Of a stretch of 64,000 nt of DNA, positions 54,292 to 64,000 are shown piece by piece. The stretch spans positions 1 through 64,000 of the forward strand of contig JEMX01000067.1 in the NCBI GenBank assembly GCA_000585055.1, written 5' to 3'. A program made the position numbers and the translations under genes. The first letter of the stretch is position 1. Each line of letters starts with the position of its first letter. Below the pieces are notes generated by a model. It did not search any database. It saw only the letters and a program-made list of their open reading frames with translations, and was not told the origin of the DNA. Origin of the DNA: Candidatus Accumulibacter appositus (GTDB lineage: Bacteria; Pseudomonadota; Gammaproteobacteria; Burkholderiales; Rhodocyclaceae).

Positions 54292-55335
54292 CTAATTCTC
54301 ATCGCGTGGCTGGTAGGGGATGTTCAGCACCCGGTTAAAGAGTTCCGGATGGGCGGGCTTGGGTAGAGGCGACGACCTGCGGATCGCGCGCTCGACGGCG
54401 GCGTCGAGCGCGGCATTGCCGCTCGAACGGCGGATCTTGACGTCGAGGACGTCGCCGCTTGGCAGTTGGGTGACCTCGAACACCGCTTCCGGGTTACCCA
54501 CGATGCCGGGTGGCAGAGCAATGTTGCCACGAATCTTGCTGCGTACCTTGTCGACGTACTCGGCGAGGCCGCGCGCGCGCTCGGCAGCTGCCTCCTCCGC
54601 CTGCAACTGCTTTCGCTGACGGTCCAGGGCCTCGGCGCGGGCGCGCTGGTCGCTAGCGGCTTTCTCGGCCGCCTTCTGCTTCGCTTCCTGCGCCGCTTGT
54701 TGCTTTTCCAGCTGCGCTTTTTCGCGGGCCAGCTCTTCTTTAAAGTCTGGGCGACGTTCCGGTTGCGGCTTGGGCTCTTTGGGTGTTTCCTTGGGCTTGG
54801 GCGCTTCCTTCTTGGGTGGCTCTTCCTTCTTGGGTGGCTCTTCCTTCTTGGGTGGCTCTTTCGTCTTCGCTTCTTCCTTCGGTTTCGGCGCTTCCTTCTT
54901 CGGCGGCTCCTTGGTTTCTTCCTTCTTCGGAGCTTCCTTGGGTTTCTTCTCGTCTTTCAGGGCAATGTCCGGCTTGAGTTCGGGCTTGGGTGGCGGTGCG
55001 GGCTTCGCTTCGGGTTTGGGCACCGGCTTCGGCTTTGCAGGCGGTGGGGGAGGTGCCGGCGGTACCGGCCTTGCTTCCGGCTTCACCTCGGGCTTAGGCT
55101 CCGGCTTGGGTTCCGGTCGGACCTCAGGTGCCGGGGCGGCCTTGATAGGCAGGGCTGGTGCGGGGGCGCTGCGCCAGACTTCGACTTCGACCGACTTCGG
55201 AGCCTTGCTTTTCCATTGCACGCCGAAGAACAAGGCGCCGATGAGCAGCACATGGACGAGCGCGGCCAGCGCCAGCGAGGGCCATTTGGCCGGTTCGGCT
55301 GCGAGCGGAGGCGTTTGCAGGTCGACAGAATTCAC
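54292..55335 (-). CDS. tolA: Tol-Pal energy-transducing protein TolA
   Basis: A 347-aa inner-membrane protein. An N-terminal helix ([22 protein letters not shown]) anchors it and contacts TolQR. A long Pro/Lys/Glu linker (about 60-255) spans the periplasm, then a C-terminal TonB-like domain (about 265-345) with [13 protein letters not shown] and [23 protein letters not shown] reaches Pal/TolB. The linker includes a DNA-level tandem array (see separate entry). It is 10 nt after tolR. Confidence 0.95.
   Translation of the reverse strand: MNSVDLQTPPLAAEPAKWPSLALAALVHVLLIGALFFGVQWKSKAPKSVEVEVWRSAPAPALPIKAAPAPEVRPEPKPEPKPEVKPEARPVPPAPPPPPAKPKPVPKPEAKPAPPPKPELKPDIALKDEKKPKEAPKKEETKEPPKKEAPKPKEEAKTKEPPKKEEPPKKEEPPKKEAPKPKETPKEPKPQPERRPDFKEELAREKAQLEKQQAAQEAKQKAAEKAASDQRARAEALDRQRKQLQAEEAAAERARGLAEYVDKVRSKIRGNIALPPGIVGNPEAVFEVTQLPSGDVLDVKIRRSSGNAALDAAVERAIRRSSPLPKPAHPELFNRVLNIPYQPRDEN
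54811..54864 (-). repeat. 18-bp tandem repeat in tolA (KEEPPK units)
   Basis: Three consecutive near-perfect 18-bp modules encode PPKKEE-type hexapeptides in the TolA linker. Slippage at this array would change linker length in frame. Confidence 0.75.
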
Positions 55336-55345
55336 GGGCCCGAAC

Positions 55346-55750
<405 letters not shown>

Positions 55751-55754
55751 GGCC

Positions 55755-56432
55755 TTACCTCACTTGCCGCTGCAGGATGTTCGAGAATTCCTCCATGAAC
55801 GACTCGAAGCGTGACGAGAGGCGGTCGATCTCGTGCGCGAAGCGGTTGTAGGCGACTACCGCTGGAATCGCCGCGAAGAGGCCGATGGCCGTTGCCACCA
55901 GGGCTTCGGCAATCCCCGGGGCAACCGCCGAGAGCGTCGCCTGGCCGACGTTGGCCAGGCCCCGAAAGGAATGCATGATGCCCCAGACGGTTCCGAAGAG
56001 GCCGACGTAGGGACTCACCGAGCCGACCGACGCGAGAAAGGCAAGATGCGAGTCGATGCTGTCCATCTCGCGCTGATAGGTGGCGCGCATGGCACGGCGC
56101 GAGCCGTCGATGACGTCCTTGGCGTCGAGATGCTTCTGGCTGCGCAGTTTGGTGAACTCGCGAAAACCGGCTTCGAAGATGCGCTCCATGCTGCCGGTGC
56201 TGTGGCGGTCGTTGATGGCGCTCTGGTAGAGGCTGTTGAGATCGCCGCCGCTCCAGAAGTCGCGCTCGAAGCGCTCGGTCTGCGATCGCGCCGCTTTGAC
56301 CGTGAACCATTTGCGGAAGATGTAGTACCAGGACATGAACGAAACGCCGGCCAGCAGCAGCATGACCGCCTGCACGACGGCGCTGGCATTGAGGATCAGG
56401 TGCAGGATCGATAGGTCTTGCGAGACGTTCAT
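55755..56432 (-). CDS. tolQ: Tol-Pal motor protein TolQ
   Basis: A 225-aa ExbB/TolQ/MotA-type protein with three transmembrane helices: [43 protein letters not shown] and [19 protein letters not shown]. With TolR it converts proton-motive force into TolA movement during outer-membrane constriction. Start ATG 56432 overlaps the ybgC stop by 4 nt; the frame is open a further 100 codons upstream, which is a shadow of ybgC. Confidence 0.97.
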   Translation of the reverse strand: MNVSQDLSILHLILNASAVVQAVMLLLAGVSFMSWYYIFRKWFTVKAARSQTERFERDFWSGGDLNSLYQSAINDRHSTGSMERIFEAGFREFTKLRSQKHLDAKDVIDGSRRAMRATYQREMDSIDSHLAFLASVGSVSPYVGLFGTVWGIMHSFRGLANVGQATLSAVAPGIAEALVATAIGLFAAIPAVVAYNRFAHEIDRLSSRFESFMEEFSNILQRQVR

Positions 56433-56872
56433 TGCAGTGCTTCCAGTTGGGACCGCAAACATGCGGGAATCGAAGTCGGCTTCATCTGCGCCGCGTTCAC
56501 ACAAACGAGGTGCACCGTGGCGCGGAGCAATACCACCGCGCCGCCCGCGACTTGTTCGTCGCTGCGCCGGATGGACTGGCGAAAAAATATCTGCGCGCGG
56601 CTGATCTTTTCTACTTCGAGATCGACCAGCAGCTGCTCGTCGAGCCGCGCCGGCTTCAGGAAATCGGCCTGCACGCTGCGCACGACGAAGGCAATCCCCG
56701 GGTCGCGCAGCAGGTCCACCTGCCGATGACCGATCGCGCGCAGCCACTCGCTGCGGCAGCGTTCGAGGAACTTGAAATAGTTGGCGTAATAGACCACCCC
56801 GCCAGCGTCGGTGTCTTCGTAATAGATACGAACGGGAATCGAAAAAGCACTGGGCTTGGGCGAGGATTTCAT
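56429..56872 (-). CDS. ybgC: Acyl-CoA thioesterase YbgC
   Basis: A 147-aa hot-dog-fold thioesterase, the usual first gene of tol-pal clusters. The active-site block YYEDTDAGGVVYYANYFKFLERCRSEWL contains the catalytic Asp. It hydrolyses short-chain or hydroxy acyl-CoA/ACP thioesters, with a suggested role in phospholipid metabolism. It is 76 nt downstream of ruvB. Confidence 0.95.
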   Translation of the reverse strand: MKSSPKPSAFSIPVRIYYEDTDAGGVVYYANYFKFLERCRSEWLRAIGHRQVDLLRDPGIAFVVRSVQADFLKPARLDEQLLVDLEVEKISRAQIFFRQSIRRSDEQVAGGAVVLLRATVHLVCVNAAQMKPTSIPACLRSQLEALQ

Positions 56873-56948
56873 TGTAGGATCAGATTGTAATGCAGCTTTC
56901 TTCGCGCAGAAAGTAAGCTTTTGTGACGGCGCCCGGTAAGGCCGTCGT

Positions 56949-58013
56949 TCAGGCGTTTCGCCAGAGTTCGACCTGCGCGTCGCCGAGCAGGTGCTGCAGA
57001 CCCAGGTGCCGGTAAACGGCCGCCGTCGCCATCCGGCCGCGCGGCGTGCGCTGCAGGAAGCCTTGCTGGATCAGGTAGGGTTCGAGCACATCCTCGATGG
57101 TATCGCGTGCTTCGCCAATGGCTGCCGCGAGGTTGTCGACGCCGACCGGACCGCCGCCGAATTTGTCGATCACCGCCGACAGCAGCTTGCGGTCCATGAT
57201 GTCGAGGCCGCCATGGTCGACGTCGAGCATCAGCAGCGCCGCGTCGGCGACCTCGCTGGTGATCCGGCCGGAAGCCTTGACTTCGGCGAAGTCGCGTACG
57301 CGCCGCAGCAAGCGGTTGGCGACCCGCGGCGTGCCGCGCGAGCGGCGGGCGATCTCCAGGGCGCCGCCCGCATCGGCAGGCACCTTGAGCAACTGCGACG
57401 AGCGGGTGACGATCTGCGTCAGTTCCTCCGCGGTGTAGAACTCCAGCCGGGAGACGATTCCGAAGCGGTCGCGCAGCGGATTGGTGAGCATGCCGGCGCG
57501 GGTGGTCGCACCAACCAGCGTGAATGGCGGTAGATCGAGCTTGACCGAGCGCGCTGCCGGACCCTCGCCGATCATGATGTCGATCTGGAAGTCTTCCAGC
57601 GCCGGATAGAGGATCTCTTCGACCACCGGCGACAGGCGGTGGATTTCGTCGATGAACAGCACGTCATGGGGTTCGAGGTTGGTCAGGATGGCCGCCAGAT
57701 CGCCGGCCCGTTCGAGTACCGGGCCCGAGGTCGAGCGCAGGTTGACGCCCATCTCGGCGGCAATGATGTGCGCCAGCGTCGTCTTGCCAAGCCCGGGTGG
57801 TCCGAACAGCAGGACGTGATCGAGCGTGTCGCTGCGCCGTCTGGCAGCTTCGATGAAGATCGACAGCTGTTCGCGGATTTTCGCTTGGCCAACGTAGTCG
57901 GCCAGTCGCCGTGGTCGCAGCGCGCGCTCGATGGCTTCTTCCTGGGTCGATTTCGCCTCGCCAGAAATAAGCCGCTCGACGGCTGATGCGCCGAGATCCT
58001 CGCTTTCGATCAT
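56949..58013 (-). CDS. ruvB: Holliday junction branch-migration helicase RuvB
   Basis: A 354-aa AAA+ motor driving branch migration with RuvA. Walker A is [12 protein letters not shown], Walker [10 protein letters not shown], sensor 1 GATTRAGML, and the Arg finger region follows with [13 protein letters not shown]. The C-terminal winged helix (about 270-340) ends with [13 protein letters not shown]. It overlaps the AI-2E-type permease stop by 4 nt. Confidence 0.98.
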   Translation of the reverse strand: MIESEDLGASAVERLISGEAKSTQEEAIERALRPRRLADYVGQAKIREQLSIFIEAARRRSDTLDHVLLFGPPGLGKTTLAHIIAAEMGVNLRSTSGPVLERAGDLAAILTNLEPHDVLFIDEIHRLSPVVEEILYPALEDFQIDIMIGEGPAARSVKLDLPPFTLVGATTRAGMLTNPLRDRFGIVSRLEFYTAEELTQIVTRSSQLLKVPADAGGALEIARRSRGTPRVANRLLRRVRDFAEVKASGRITSEVADAALLMLDVDHGGLDIMDRKLLSAVIDKFGGGPVGVDNLAAAIGEARDTIEDVLEPYLIQQGFLQRTPRGRMATAAVYRHLGLQHLLGDAQVELWRNA

Positions 58014-59098
58014 GGCTGCTTCTCGGTTTCCGCCGCCGCTGCGGCGAGCGACTCACCGCCCGCGTGCGCCAGCCACTCACGGATCAGCACCTGCCCTAGG
58101 GCCAGCAGGGTGGGCCCGAGGAAGAGGCCGATGAAGCCGAAGACCAGCACGCCGCCAAAAACGCCGACGACAATCAGCAGCAGCGGCAGGCTCGAACTGC
58201 GTGAAATCAGAATCGGTTTCAGGAAGTTGTCGACGCTGCTGATGGCGAACATTCCCCACAGCACCATGAACAGCGCCCAGCCGACCTGATCGCCGTTGTA
58301 CAGCCAGATCGCCGCCCCCACCCAGATCAGCGTCGCACCAACAACGGGCACCATCGAGAAGAAAAAAGTGGCGATGGTCAGCAGGATGACGCCGGGAACG
58401 CCGGCGATGAGAAAGCCGATCATGGCCACGATCGACTGTGCAGCAGCGGTCCCGACGATCCCGGCCATGACGCCGGTGACCGTTCCCTCGGCCAGGATCA
58501 GCATCCGTTCGCCGAGGTCGCCGGCGAGCATGCGGCTGCCAGTGAGCAGGGCGTCGGCGTACAGGTGCGCATCGCGGAAAATGAAAAAGACAAAGAAAAT
58601 CACCAGTACCAGCTGCAACAGTCCTTGCGCAAACAGCGCCACCGCGGCCAGCGCGAACTTGCGCGTTGGGTCGAAAATCTGGCGTAGGAGATTGTTCATT
58701 TCCTCGCGGCTGTCGGCCAGATCGTGCCAGTAGCCGGCGGCATCCGGACCGATGACCGGCAGGCTGGCAAGCCAGGCTGGCGGATCACCGGGGAGGCCGC
58801 TTTCCAGCAGCGGCTTCACTTGCCGTATGCCGATCTGGACGGCGTCGGCGAGTGAGCCCGAGAGCAGGGCCATCGGCACGACCAACAGAAGTAGCAGGAG
58901 CAGCGACAGCAGCAGCGCTGCCAGACTGCTGCGCCCACCGCAGAGCGTCAGCAGGCGGTTGCGAATCGGCAGGGTGGTCAGGCAGATGACGATGGCGAAG
59001 AGCAGGGTGCCGGTGAACGGCAGCAGCACAGCAACACAGCCGATCAGCAGCAGCGCAACGAGCGCGATCTGGATCAGTTGCTTGTGGCTGGGATTCAT
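58010..59098 (-). CDS. AI-2E family transporter (PerM/YhhT-like)
   Basis: A 362-aa protein with about eight transmembrane helices and the family block [34 protein letters not shown], then [25 protein letters not shown]. Family members include exporters of AI-2 and other solutes; the substrate here is unknown. It is embedded between ruvA and ruvB and coupled to ruvB by a 4-nt overlap. This insertion within ruv genes is common in betaproteobacteria. Confidence 0.88.
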   Translation of the reverse strand: MNPSHKQLIQIALVALLLIGCVAVLLPFTGTLLFAIVICLTTLPIRNRLLTLCGGRSSLAALLLSLLLLLLLVVPMALLSGSLADAVQIGIRQVKPLLESGLPGDPPAWLASLPVIGPDAAGYWHDLADSREEMNNLLRQIFDPTRKFALAAVALFAQGLLQLVLVIFFVFFIFRDAHLYADALLTGSRMLAGDLGERMLILAEGTVTGVMAGIVGTAAAQSIVAMIGFLIAGVPGVILLTIATFFFSMVPVVGATLIWVGAAIWLYNGDQVGWALFMVLWGMFAISSVDNFLKPILISRSSSLPLLLIVVGVFGGVLVFGFIGLFLGPTLLALGQVLIREWLAHAGGESLAAAAAETEKQP

Positions 59099-59131
59099 AA
59101 ATTCATGGAGTCATGGAGTCATGCGCGCGGT

Positions 59132-59707
59132 TCAGACCTTTGACAGCAGCTTCAGCGCTTGCCGAATGCCGTCGGAAGTGGTGATTTCGGTCGGCAACTG
59201 CCTCATCGCGGCGCCTGCTTCGCGCTCATTGTAACCCAGCGCCAGCAGCGCATTGAGAATGTCACTGCGGCTGTCGGCGACGGCCAGCGTCGTCGTCGGT
59301 AGCGCATCCGCCAGCTTGCCCTTGAGCTCGAGCAGCAGGCGTTCGGCAGTCTTGGTGCCGATTCCCGGCACCTTGGTCAGCCGTCCTACTTCCTGACGGG
59401 CAACGACCTGCGCCAGGTCGCCGACCGATAGTCCAGACAGCACCGACAGCGCCATGCGCGCGCCGACGCCGGTGATCTTCAGCAGCTGGCGAAACGCGAA
59501 GCGCTCGCCTTCGCTGGCAAAGCCGTAGAGAAAATGGCCATCCTCGCGGACCACGAAATGGGTCAACAGGCTGAGCTTCGCACCGTTCTCGGGGAGGTTG
59601 TAGAAAGTGCTCATCGGTACGTCGAGTTCGTATCCGACGCCATGTACATCGACCACTACCTGCGGCGGATTCTTTTCCAGCAGGATGCCACTGATACGAC
59701 TGATCAT
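59132..59707 (-). CDS. ruvA: Holliday junction DNA-binding protein RuvA
   Basis: A 191-aa protein: OB-fold N-terminus [31 protein letters not shown], the junction-recognising helix-hairpin-helix motifs [13 protein letters not shown] and [15 protein letters not shown], and a C-terminal domain III binding RuvB ([16 protein letters not shown]). It overlaps the ruvC stop by 4 nt. Confidence 0.98.
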   Translation of the reverse strand: MISRISGILLEKNPPQVVVDVHGVGYELDVPMSTFYNLPENGAKLSLLTHFVVREDGHFLYGFASEGERFAFRQLLKITGVGARMALSVLSGLSVGDLAQVVARQEVGRLTKVPGIGTKTAERLLLELKGKLADALPTTTLAVADSRSDILNALLALGYNEREAGAAMRQLPTEITTSDGIRQALKLLSKV

Positions 59708-60282
59708 CGTTTGCTCTCCTTGGCGACTAGCCATCGACCATTGCGTACGTGCAGGCCGCGGCTGCTCAATTGCCCGAGGCCCTGGCCCCCGTGCGCGTGC
59801 GCAATGGCACAGGCCAGGGCATCGGCCGCGTCCGGGCTCGGTTCGGCCGGCAGGGACAACAGGCGGCGCACCATGTGCTGTACCTGCACCTTGTCCGCGT
59901 GACCGTTGCCGACCACCGCCTGCTTGACCTGTAGGGCGGTGTACTCGGCGACCTCCAGGCCGCTGACGACCAACGCGGTGATTGCCGCGCCGCGCGCCTG
60001 ACCGAGGCGCAGCGTCGACTGCGGATTGACATTGACGAAGACGATTTCGACGGCCGCCTGGTCGGGTCGGTGTTGCGCAACCAGCAGGCGCAATTCGGCG
60101 TGTATCGTCCCCAGGCGGCTGGGCAGTGACTTGCCGGCATCGGTCTTGATGCAGCCGCTGGCCAGATAGGCCAGTCGGTTGCCGCATTTTTCGATCAGCC
60201 CGAAACCGGTGCTGCGCAGTCCCGGGTCGATTCCGAGGATGCGCAGGCTGCCCGCTTCGCCATTCTGCCGGCTGTCGCTCAT
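59704..60282 (-). CDS. ruvC: Holliday junction endonuclease RuvC
   Basis: A 192-aa resolvase with the RNase H-like active site: first Asp in [13 protein letters not shown], Glu in AAVEIVFVN, and the C-terminal Asp pair in [17 protein letters not shown]. It resolves Holliday junctions bound by RuvAB. It overlaps both neighbours by 4 nt, giving the coupled EamA-ruvC-ruvA order. Confidence 0.98.
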   Translation of the reverse strand: MSDSRQNGEAGSLRILGIDPGLRSTGFGLIEKCGNRLAYLASGCIKTDAGKSLPSRLGTIHAELRLLVAQHRPDQAAVEIVFVNVNPQSTLRLGQARGAAITALVVSGLEVAEYTALQVKQAVVGNGHADKVQVQHMVRRLLSLPAEPSPDAADALACAIAHAHGGQGLGQLSSRGLHVRNGRWLVAKESKR

Positions 60283-61142
60283 CGCGGTGTGGCGCGCGCC
60301 AGATAGACGCCACTCACGGCCAGCACCATGCCGGCGACCGCCAGGCCGCTGAGGGTTTCGTCGAACAGCAGCCAGGCGATGATCGCCGTGCTTGGCGGCG
60401 TCAGGTAGAACAGGGTGGCGACATTGACCGCGCTGCCGCTGCGGATTAGCACATTGAGCAGGCTGATCGCACCGACCGAGAGCACCAGCACCAGCCACAG
60501 CAGGGCAAATGCGAATTGCGGCGTCCACTCGATGGCCATACTTTCGGTCGCCGAGGCGACCAGCGCGGTGATGACCGCGGTCGGCAGGAACTGGATCACC
60601 GATCCGGTGCGCAGATCGAATTTCGGACAGAAGCGCTTCTGATAGAGGGTGCCCAGGGTGATGCCGAGCAGCGCGGCGATGGCCGGAACGAGCATTGCCG
60701 CCAGGGGCACGTCGCCGAGCTTGTTGGCGACCACCAGACTCACCCCGGCGAAGCCAAGCGCCAGACCCAGCCATTGCCGTAGCGAGACCCGCTCGCCGAG
60801 CAGAAAGCCGGCCCCGCAGGCGGTCAGCAGCGGCTGCATGCCGACTACCAGCGCGGTCACCCCGGCCGGCAGGCCATGCTTGATGGCCATGAACACGCCG
60901 CCCAGATAGACGCCATGCACCAGCACGCCGGAGACGCCGATATGGAAAAACTGCCGCGGACTGGCGGGCCATGGCGCGCGCGTCAGCAGCACCAAGGGAA
61001 GCATCAGCGTCAGTACCAGCAGGTAGCGAGTGAGCAGGAAGGTCAGGGGTTCAGCGTAGGGCAGACCGAACTTGGCGCCGATGAAGCCGGTGCTCCACAA
61101 AAAGACAAAAAGAAACGGCAGCAGCGACGGCGGCAGGGTCAT
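60279..61142 (-). CDS. EamA/DMT-family permease
   Basis: A 287-aa ten-helix transporter with the two EamA repeats: [29 protein letters not shown] in the first and [30 protein letters not shown] in the second. The substrate is unknown. It is the first gene of the run into ruvCA and overlaps ruvC by 4 nt. It is not closely similar to the EamA protein at 6669. Confidence 0.88.
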   Translation of the reverse strand: MTLPPSLLPFLFVFLWSTGFIGAKFGLPYAEPLTFLLTRYLLVLTLMLPLVLLTRAPWPASPRQFFHIGVSGVLVHGVYLGGVFMAIKHGLPAGVTALVVGMQPLLTACGAGFLLGERVSLRQWLGLALGFAGVSLVVANKLGDVPLAAMLVPAIAALLGITLGTLYQKRFCPKFDLRTGSVIQFLPTAVITALVASATESMAIEWTPQFAFALLWLVLVLSVGAISLLNVLIRSGSAVNVATLFYLTPPSTAIIAWLLFDETLSGLAVAGMVLAVSGVYLARATPR

Positions 61143-61184
61143 TCAGGGGGCTCCGCGACAAGGACAAGAGCTACGGTCAATGTG

Positions 61185-61202
61185 GAAGTCGCGTTAGCGA
61201 CT
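61185..61202. repeat. Fragment of the dispersed repeat end (opposite orientation)
   Basis: GAAGTCGC-GTTA-GCGACTC resembles, in reverse orientation, the terminal GAGTCGC...GCGACTTTC of copies A-C, without the rest of the element. It may be a decayed fragment or a chance hairpin in the EamA-iclR gap. Confidence 0.35.
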
Positions 61203-61223
61203 CACGAATCGATGGCGCGCGAC

Positions 61224-62006
61224 CTAGCTGCGCCGCGGTGCTTGTTGATGGCCCAGAGCGCGCGCGATTCCCTCGGCGGCGGCCTTGATCGGCTTCGCCC
61301 AGTCGGGGTTGTGGCGATCGCTGGGAGCAGAAACGGAAAGGCCGGCGACCAGGCGATTTTCTTCGTCACGGACCGGTGCGGCGATACAGCGCAGGCCGAT
61401 CTCGGCTTCTTCATTGTCAAAGGCCACCTCATGGCGGCGAATCCTGTCAAGTTCCTTTTCCAGTGCATCGAGGCGCGTCAGTGAATGCGGCGTCTTGCCC
61501 GGCAGGCCGGTGCGGTGGGCGTAGGCGCGCACGTCGGCGGCGTTGTCGGCGGCGAGGAAGAGCTTGCCTACCGAAGTCAGGTGCAGCGGCGCTCGACCAC
61601 CGACCAGGTAGACGACGCGCAGCAGCGAGCGACCGCTCGAGGTCCGTTCGACGTAGATGATCTCGTCCTCGTGGCGAATGCCGAGGTTGACCGCCTCGCC
61701 GATGGCCTCATGCAGCTGCTGCATGTACGGCAGGGCAAGCTGGCGGATGTTGATCCGCGACTTGACCAGGTTGCCGAGTTCAAGCAGCCGGACGCCGAGC
61801 GTGAAGCTGCCATTTTCGTGGCGCTTGACGAGTGCGGCGCTGCTCATTGCCGCCAGAATGCGGTGTGCCGTCGACGGGTGCAGGCCGCTGTTCTTCGCCA
61901 GGACCTTGAGACTTACCGGGTCGGGGAGGTCCGCCAGCACGTCGAGCAGCGACATCATACGCTCGATGACCTGTATCGAAGTCTTCTCTGCCTGTTGTTC
62001 CGCCAT
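61224..62006 (-). CDS. IclR-family transcriptional regulator
   Basis: A 260-aa regulator: N-terminal winged helix IQVIERMMSLLDVLADLPDPVSLKVLAKNSGLHPSTAHRILAAM, then the IclR effector domain (about 85-250) with LHLTSVGKLFLA and RCIAAPVRD. It lies divergent to the aldehyde dehydrogenase-like and hydroxyacid dehydrogenase genes, which it may control; the effector is unknown. The start MAEQQAEKTSIQ at 62006 is preferred to an upstream frame start at 62123. Confidence 0.92.
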   Translation of the reverse strand: MAEQQAEKTSIQVIERMMSLLDVLADLPDPVSLKVLAKNSGLHPSTAHRILAAMSSAALVKRHENGSFTLGVRLLELGNLVKSRINIRQLALPYMQQLHEAIGEAVNLGIRHEDEIIYVERTSSGRSLLRVVYLVGGRAPLHLTSVGKLFLAADNAADVRAYAHRTGLPGKTPHSLTRLDALEKELDRIRRHEVAFDNEEAEIGLRCIAAPVRDEENRLVAGLSVSAPSDRHNPDWAKPIKAAAEGIARALGHQQAPRRS

Positions 62007-62304
62007 GTCCTTCCTGTTGATCCGTTTGGAAGCGTCCGCAAGCGTGGCAAGCTTCCGTTTTCGCCTGTGGGAGACTACCATTGCTCGCTCTGCCACTCGC
62101 CCACCGTAGCTTGTGCGGCGCAATATCTTACCATCATGCGCCTTGCCCAGTTTCCAAGCCGCCTGGTCGAGGTGATGGGCCCGAGCGTCGGCTGCGCGAG
62201 CTTTGCATCCGCGGGTTCTGCCGGCGACCTGCCGGCACCGCAGGGCAGGCTATATTCGCGGACGCAACTTTCACATTTGAGCAAGTAAGGAGTGCGATTT
62301 TCGA
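62007..62304. other. Divergent intergenic region iclR / aldehyde dehydrogenase-like
   Basis: A 298-nt spacer. It contains a hairpin TGCCGG-N7-CCGGCA at about 62219-62237, and TATATT near 62250 that may be a -10 for the plus-strand genes. AAGGAG sits 12 nt before ATG 62305. An IclR operator was not identifiable with confidence. Confidence 0.4.
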
Positions 62305-63015
62305 ATGATGTCCGAATCCGACCAGATCCTGGCCATACCGCTGTGGATCAATGGGCACGCCTATCTGACCATGCCGCAGGCTTTTTTCGATGTCCGCGAC
62401 GCACGTAGCGGCGAGGTCAAGCGGCGTACGCCGCTGTGCGGCCCTGCCGAGGCGCTTGCTGCGGCCGGCTCGGCGCAGGCAGCACTGCCTGACTGGGCTG
62501 CCAGAACAGTCGCTGAACGCGCGGCATTGCTGGTCGCGCTGGCCGGCACGCTGGCCGAGTACGGCGAGCATTTTGCCGAATTGGTCAGCGAAGAAACCGG
62601 CAAGGACGCCGCGCTGGCGGCCGCCGAAGTCGGCGACGCGCTGAGTCTGTTGCGCGGCGTCGACTCTGGCGCCGTGAGCGACGCCGCCGGCGCCGCAGTT
62701 GTGGCCATCGTCAGCGATGACAGCGCGCCCCTGTTTGGCCCTCTGCGGCACGCCGTTCCGGCCCTGCTGGCGGGCGCGACGGTGGTCGTCAAGCCGAGTC
62801 CCAAAGCGCCATCGGCTGCTTTTGCTCTGGCCGAACTGACTGCCCGCAGCGATTTTCCCGGCGGCGTTTTCAACGTTCTGCACGGCGATCTGGCGGCCAT
62901 CGAAGGTCTTTGTGTGCTCCGCGAGGTCAGCCGCCTATGCTTCGCCGGCGATCCGGCGCTGGGCGCCAAAGTCGCCGAAGTCGCCATCCGCTACGGCAAG
63001 CCTTTCGTGGATTGA
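62305..63015 (+). CDS. Truncated aldehyde dehydrogenase-like protein
   Basis: A 236-aa protein corresponding to the N-terminal half of the aldehyde dehydrogenase fold. FGPLRHAVPALLAGATVVVKPSPKAPSAAFALAEL and FPGGVFNVLHGD match the coenzyme-binding part, including the conserved Lys of KPSP. The usual PWNFP loop is replaced by SDDSAPLF, and the whole catalytic domain with the nucleophilic Cys and the conserved Glu is missing. It cannot be an active dehydrogenase. No frameshifted remainder is seen, since the next gene starts 8 nt later. It could be a relic or a repurposed domain. Confidence 0.75.
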   Translation: MMSESDQILAIPLWINGHAYLTMPQAFFDVRDARSGEVKRRTPLCGPAEALAAAGSAQAALPDWAARTVAERAALLVALAGTLAEYGEHFAELVSEETGKDAALAAAEVGDALSLLRGVDSGAVSDAAGAAVVAIVSDDSAPLFGPLRHAVPALLAGATVVVKPSPKAPSAAFALAELTARSDFPGGVFNVLHGDLAAIEGLCVLREVSRLCFAGDPALGAKVAEVAIRYGKPFVD

Positions 63016-63023
63016 GCCGGGTC

Positions 63024-63980
63024 ATGCACCGCATCGTCTATCTCGAACGTGCATCGATCATCGCCGAAGTCCGCCGGCCGGACTTTCCGCACCACTGGGT
63101 CGAGCACGCCAGGACCCTGCAGCACGAGGTCAAGGAGCGGCTCGCCGGGGCGACGATGGCCATCGTCAACAAGCTGCAGATCGACGCCGAGCTGATCGCG
63201 GCGCTGCCTGCCCTGCAGATGGTTGCCGTCGCCGCGACCGGCGCCAACAACATCGATCTCGATGCCTGCCGCGTGCGTGGCATTGTCGTCTCGAACATCC
63301 GCGGCTATGCCGCGCATACCGTTCCCGAGCACGTAATGGCGATGCTGCTGGCGCTGTCGCGCAATCTCTTCGCCTATCGGCAGGCGGTCGCCGACGGTAG
63401 CTGGCAGCGTTGCGAGCAGTTCTGCTTTTTCGACTACCCGATCCGCGACCTGCACGGCGCGACCTTGGCGCTGATCGGTAGCGGCAGCCTCGGCAGCGGT
63501 GTCGCCCGCCTGGCCGGTGCCTTCGGCATGCACGTGCTGCGCAGCGAACGCAAGAACGCCCTGAGCGTTCGTCCCGGCTATACGCTGTTCGCCGAAGCTT
63601 TGCGCCATGCTGACGCGGTTTCGCTGCACTGCCCGTTAACCCCTGAAACCGGCAAGTTGATCGGTGAAAGCGAACTGCGTTCGATGAAGCCTTCGGCCCT
63701 GCTGATCAACACCGCACGCGGTGGCCTGGTGGACGAAGCGGCTCTGACCCGGGCGCTACAGGAAGGCTGGATTGCCGGTGCCGGTTTCGACGTCCTCAGC
63801 GTCGAGCCCCCAGGCGACGGCAACCCCCTGCTCACCCCCGAGTTGCTGGCGCTGCCCAATTTCATGCTCACCCCGCACATCGCCTGGGCCAGCCAGCCAG
63901 CGATGCAGGCCCTCGCCGATCAGCTGATCAGCAACCTCGAAGCCTTCGCCCGCGGCGAGCCACAACATGTGCTGACGTGA
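63024..63980 (+). CDS. D-2-hydroxyacid dehydrogenase (glycerate dehydrogenase-like)
   Basis: A 318-aa oxidoreductase of the D-isomer-specific 2-hydroxyacid dehydrogenase family, probably reducing hydroxypyruvate or glyoxylate. The Rossmann motif is IGSGSLGSGVARLAGAFGMHV. The catalytic Arg is in NTARGGLVDE, Glu in FDVLSVEPP and His in LTPHIAW. The residue after the second beta strand (VLRSERKN) is not the usual Asp, which suggests NADP(H) preference; this is inference. It is 8 nt downstream of the truncated aldehyde dehydrogenase and may respond to the divergent IclR regulator. Confidence 0.93.
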   Translation: MHRIVYLERASIIAEVRRPDFPHHWVEHARTLQHEVKERLAGATMAIVNKLQIDAELIAALPALQMVAVAATGANNIDLDACRVRGIVVSNIRGYAAHTVPEHVMAMLLALSRNLFAYRQAVADGSWQRCEQFCFFDYPIRDLHGATLALIGSGSLGSGVARLAGAFGMHVLRSERKNALSVRPGYTLFAEALRHADAVSLHCPLTPETGKLIGESELRSMKPSALLINTARGGLVDEAALTRALQEGWIAGAGFDVLSVEPPGDGNPLLTPELLALPNFMLTPHIAWASQPAMQALADQLISNLEAFARGEPQHVLT

Positions 63981-64000
63981 GCAGCACCGCGCAATCACCG

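Overview
The window is GC-rich chromosomal DNA from a betaproteobacterium, most likely a Rhodocyclales / Candidatus Accumulibacter-type organism. The evidence is indirect. There is a Calvin-cycle set with its LysR regulator (CbbR, FBPase, proteobacterial phosphoribulokinase, transketolase), a phasin next to a PHB depolymerase, an SAH riboswitch ahead of ahcY, an FmdB-DUF502-aspS block, and multihaem cytochromes. No taxonomic marker gene is present, so this placement is an inference. No phage, integrase, transposase or CRISPR array was seen.

Layout. 0-10.7 kb: tRNA-Glu, bacterioferritin, dtd with a CDF zinc exporter, a two-component system, a membrane-anchored beta-propeller protein behind a frameshifted methyltransferase, an EamA transporter, and a cluster of uncharacterised genes headed by a mini J-domain protein. 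10.8-16.7 kb: an SAH-riboswitch operon (ahcY, small membrane protein, metF, TfoX-like), then rapZ with a NusG-II domain protein and an M20 amidohydrolase. 17-24.7 kb: a second two-component system, then cbbR divergent from fbp-prkB-tkt. 24.7-28.2 kb: rpoH with a perfect CIRCE operator embedded in its promoter, then a periplasmic redox locus made of two NPCAAK Cys-repeat proteins (one only 42 aa), a pentahaem lipoprotein and a cupredoxin-fold protein. 28.6-33.1 kb: CWC protein, and the operon FmdB, DUF502, aspS, secreted barnase-type RNase, barstar, nudB. 33.1-39.7 kb: pilD-pilC-pilB and maeB. 39.9-48.1 kb: EF-G-like GTPase, plsB, lytic transglycosylase, HlyC/CorC protein, queC. 48.2-61.2 kb: phasin, PHB depolymerase, and a long minus-strand run of EamA-ruvC-ruvA-AI-2E-type permease-ruvB-ybgC-tolQRAB-pal-cpoB-queE-PilZ. 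61.2-64 kb: IclR regulator, truncated aldehyde dehydrogenase, D-2-hydroxyacid dehydrogenase.

How it works together. Much of the window is housekeeping: methyl cycle, queuosine synthesis, recombination, envelope integrity and pili. Around that sit carbon and storage functions (CBB genes, maeB, phasin, PHB depolymerase) and stress control (HrcA/CIRCE acting on RpoH). The parts least explained by known biology are the NPCAAK / pentahaem / cupredoxin locus, the J-domain cluster, and a dispersed intergenic repeat family with at least three copies that touches gene ends and a ribosome-binding site.
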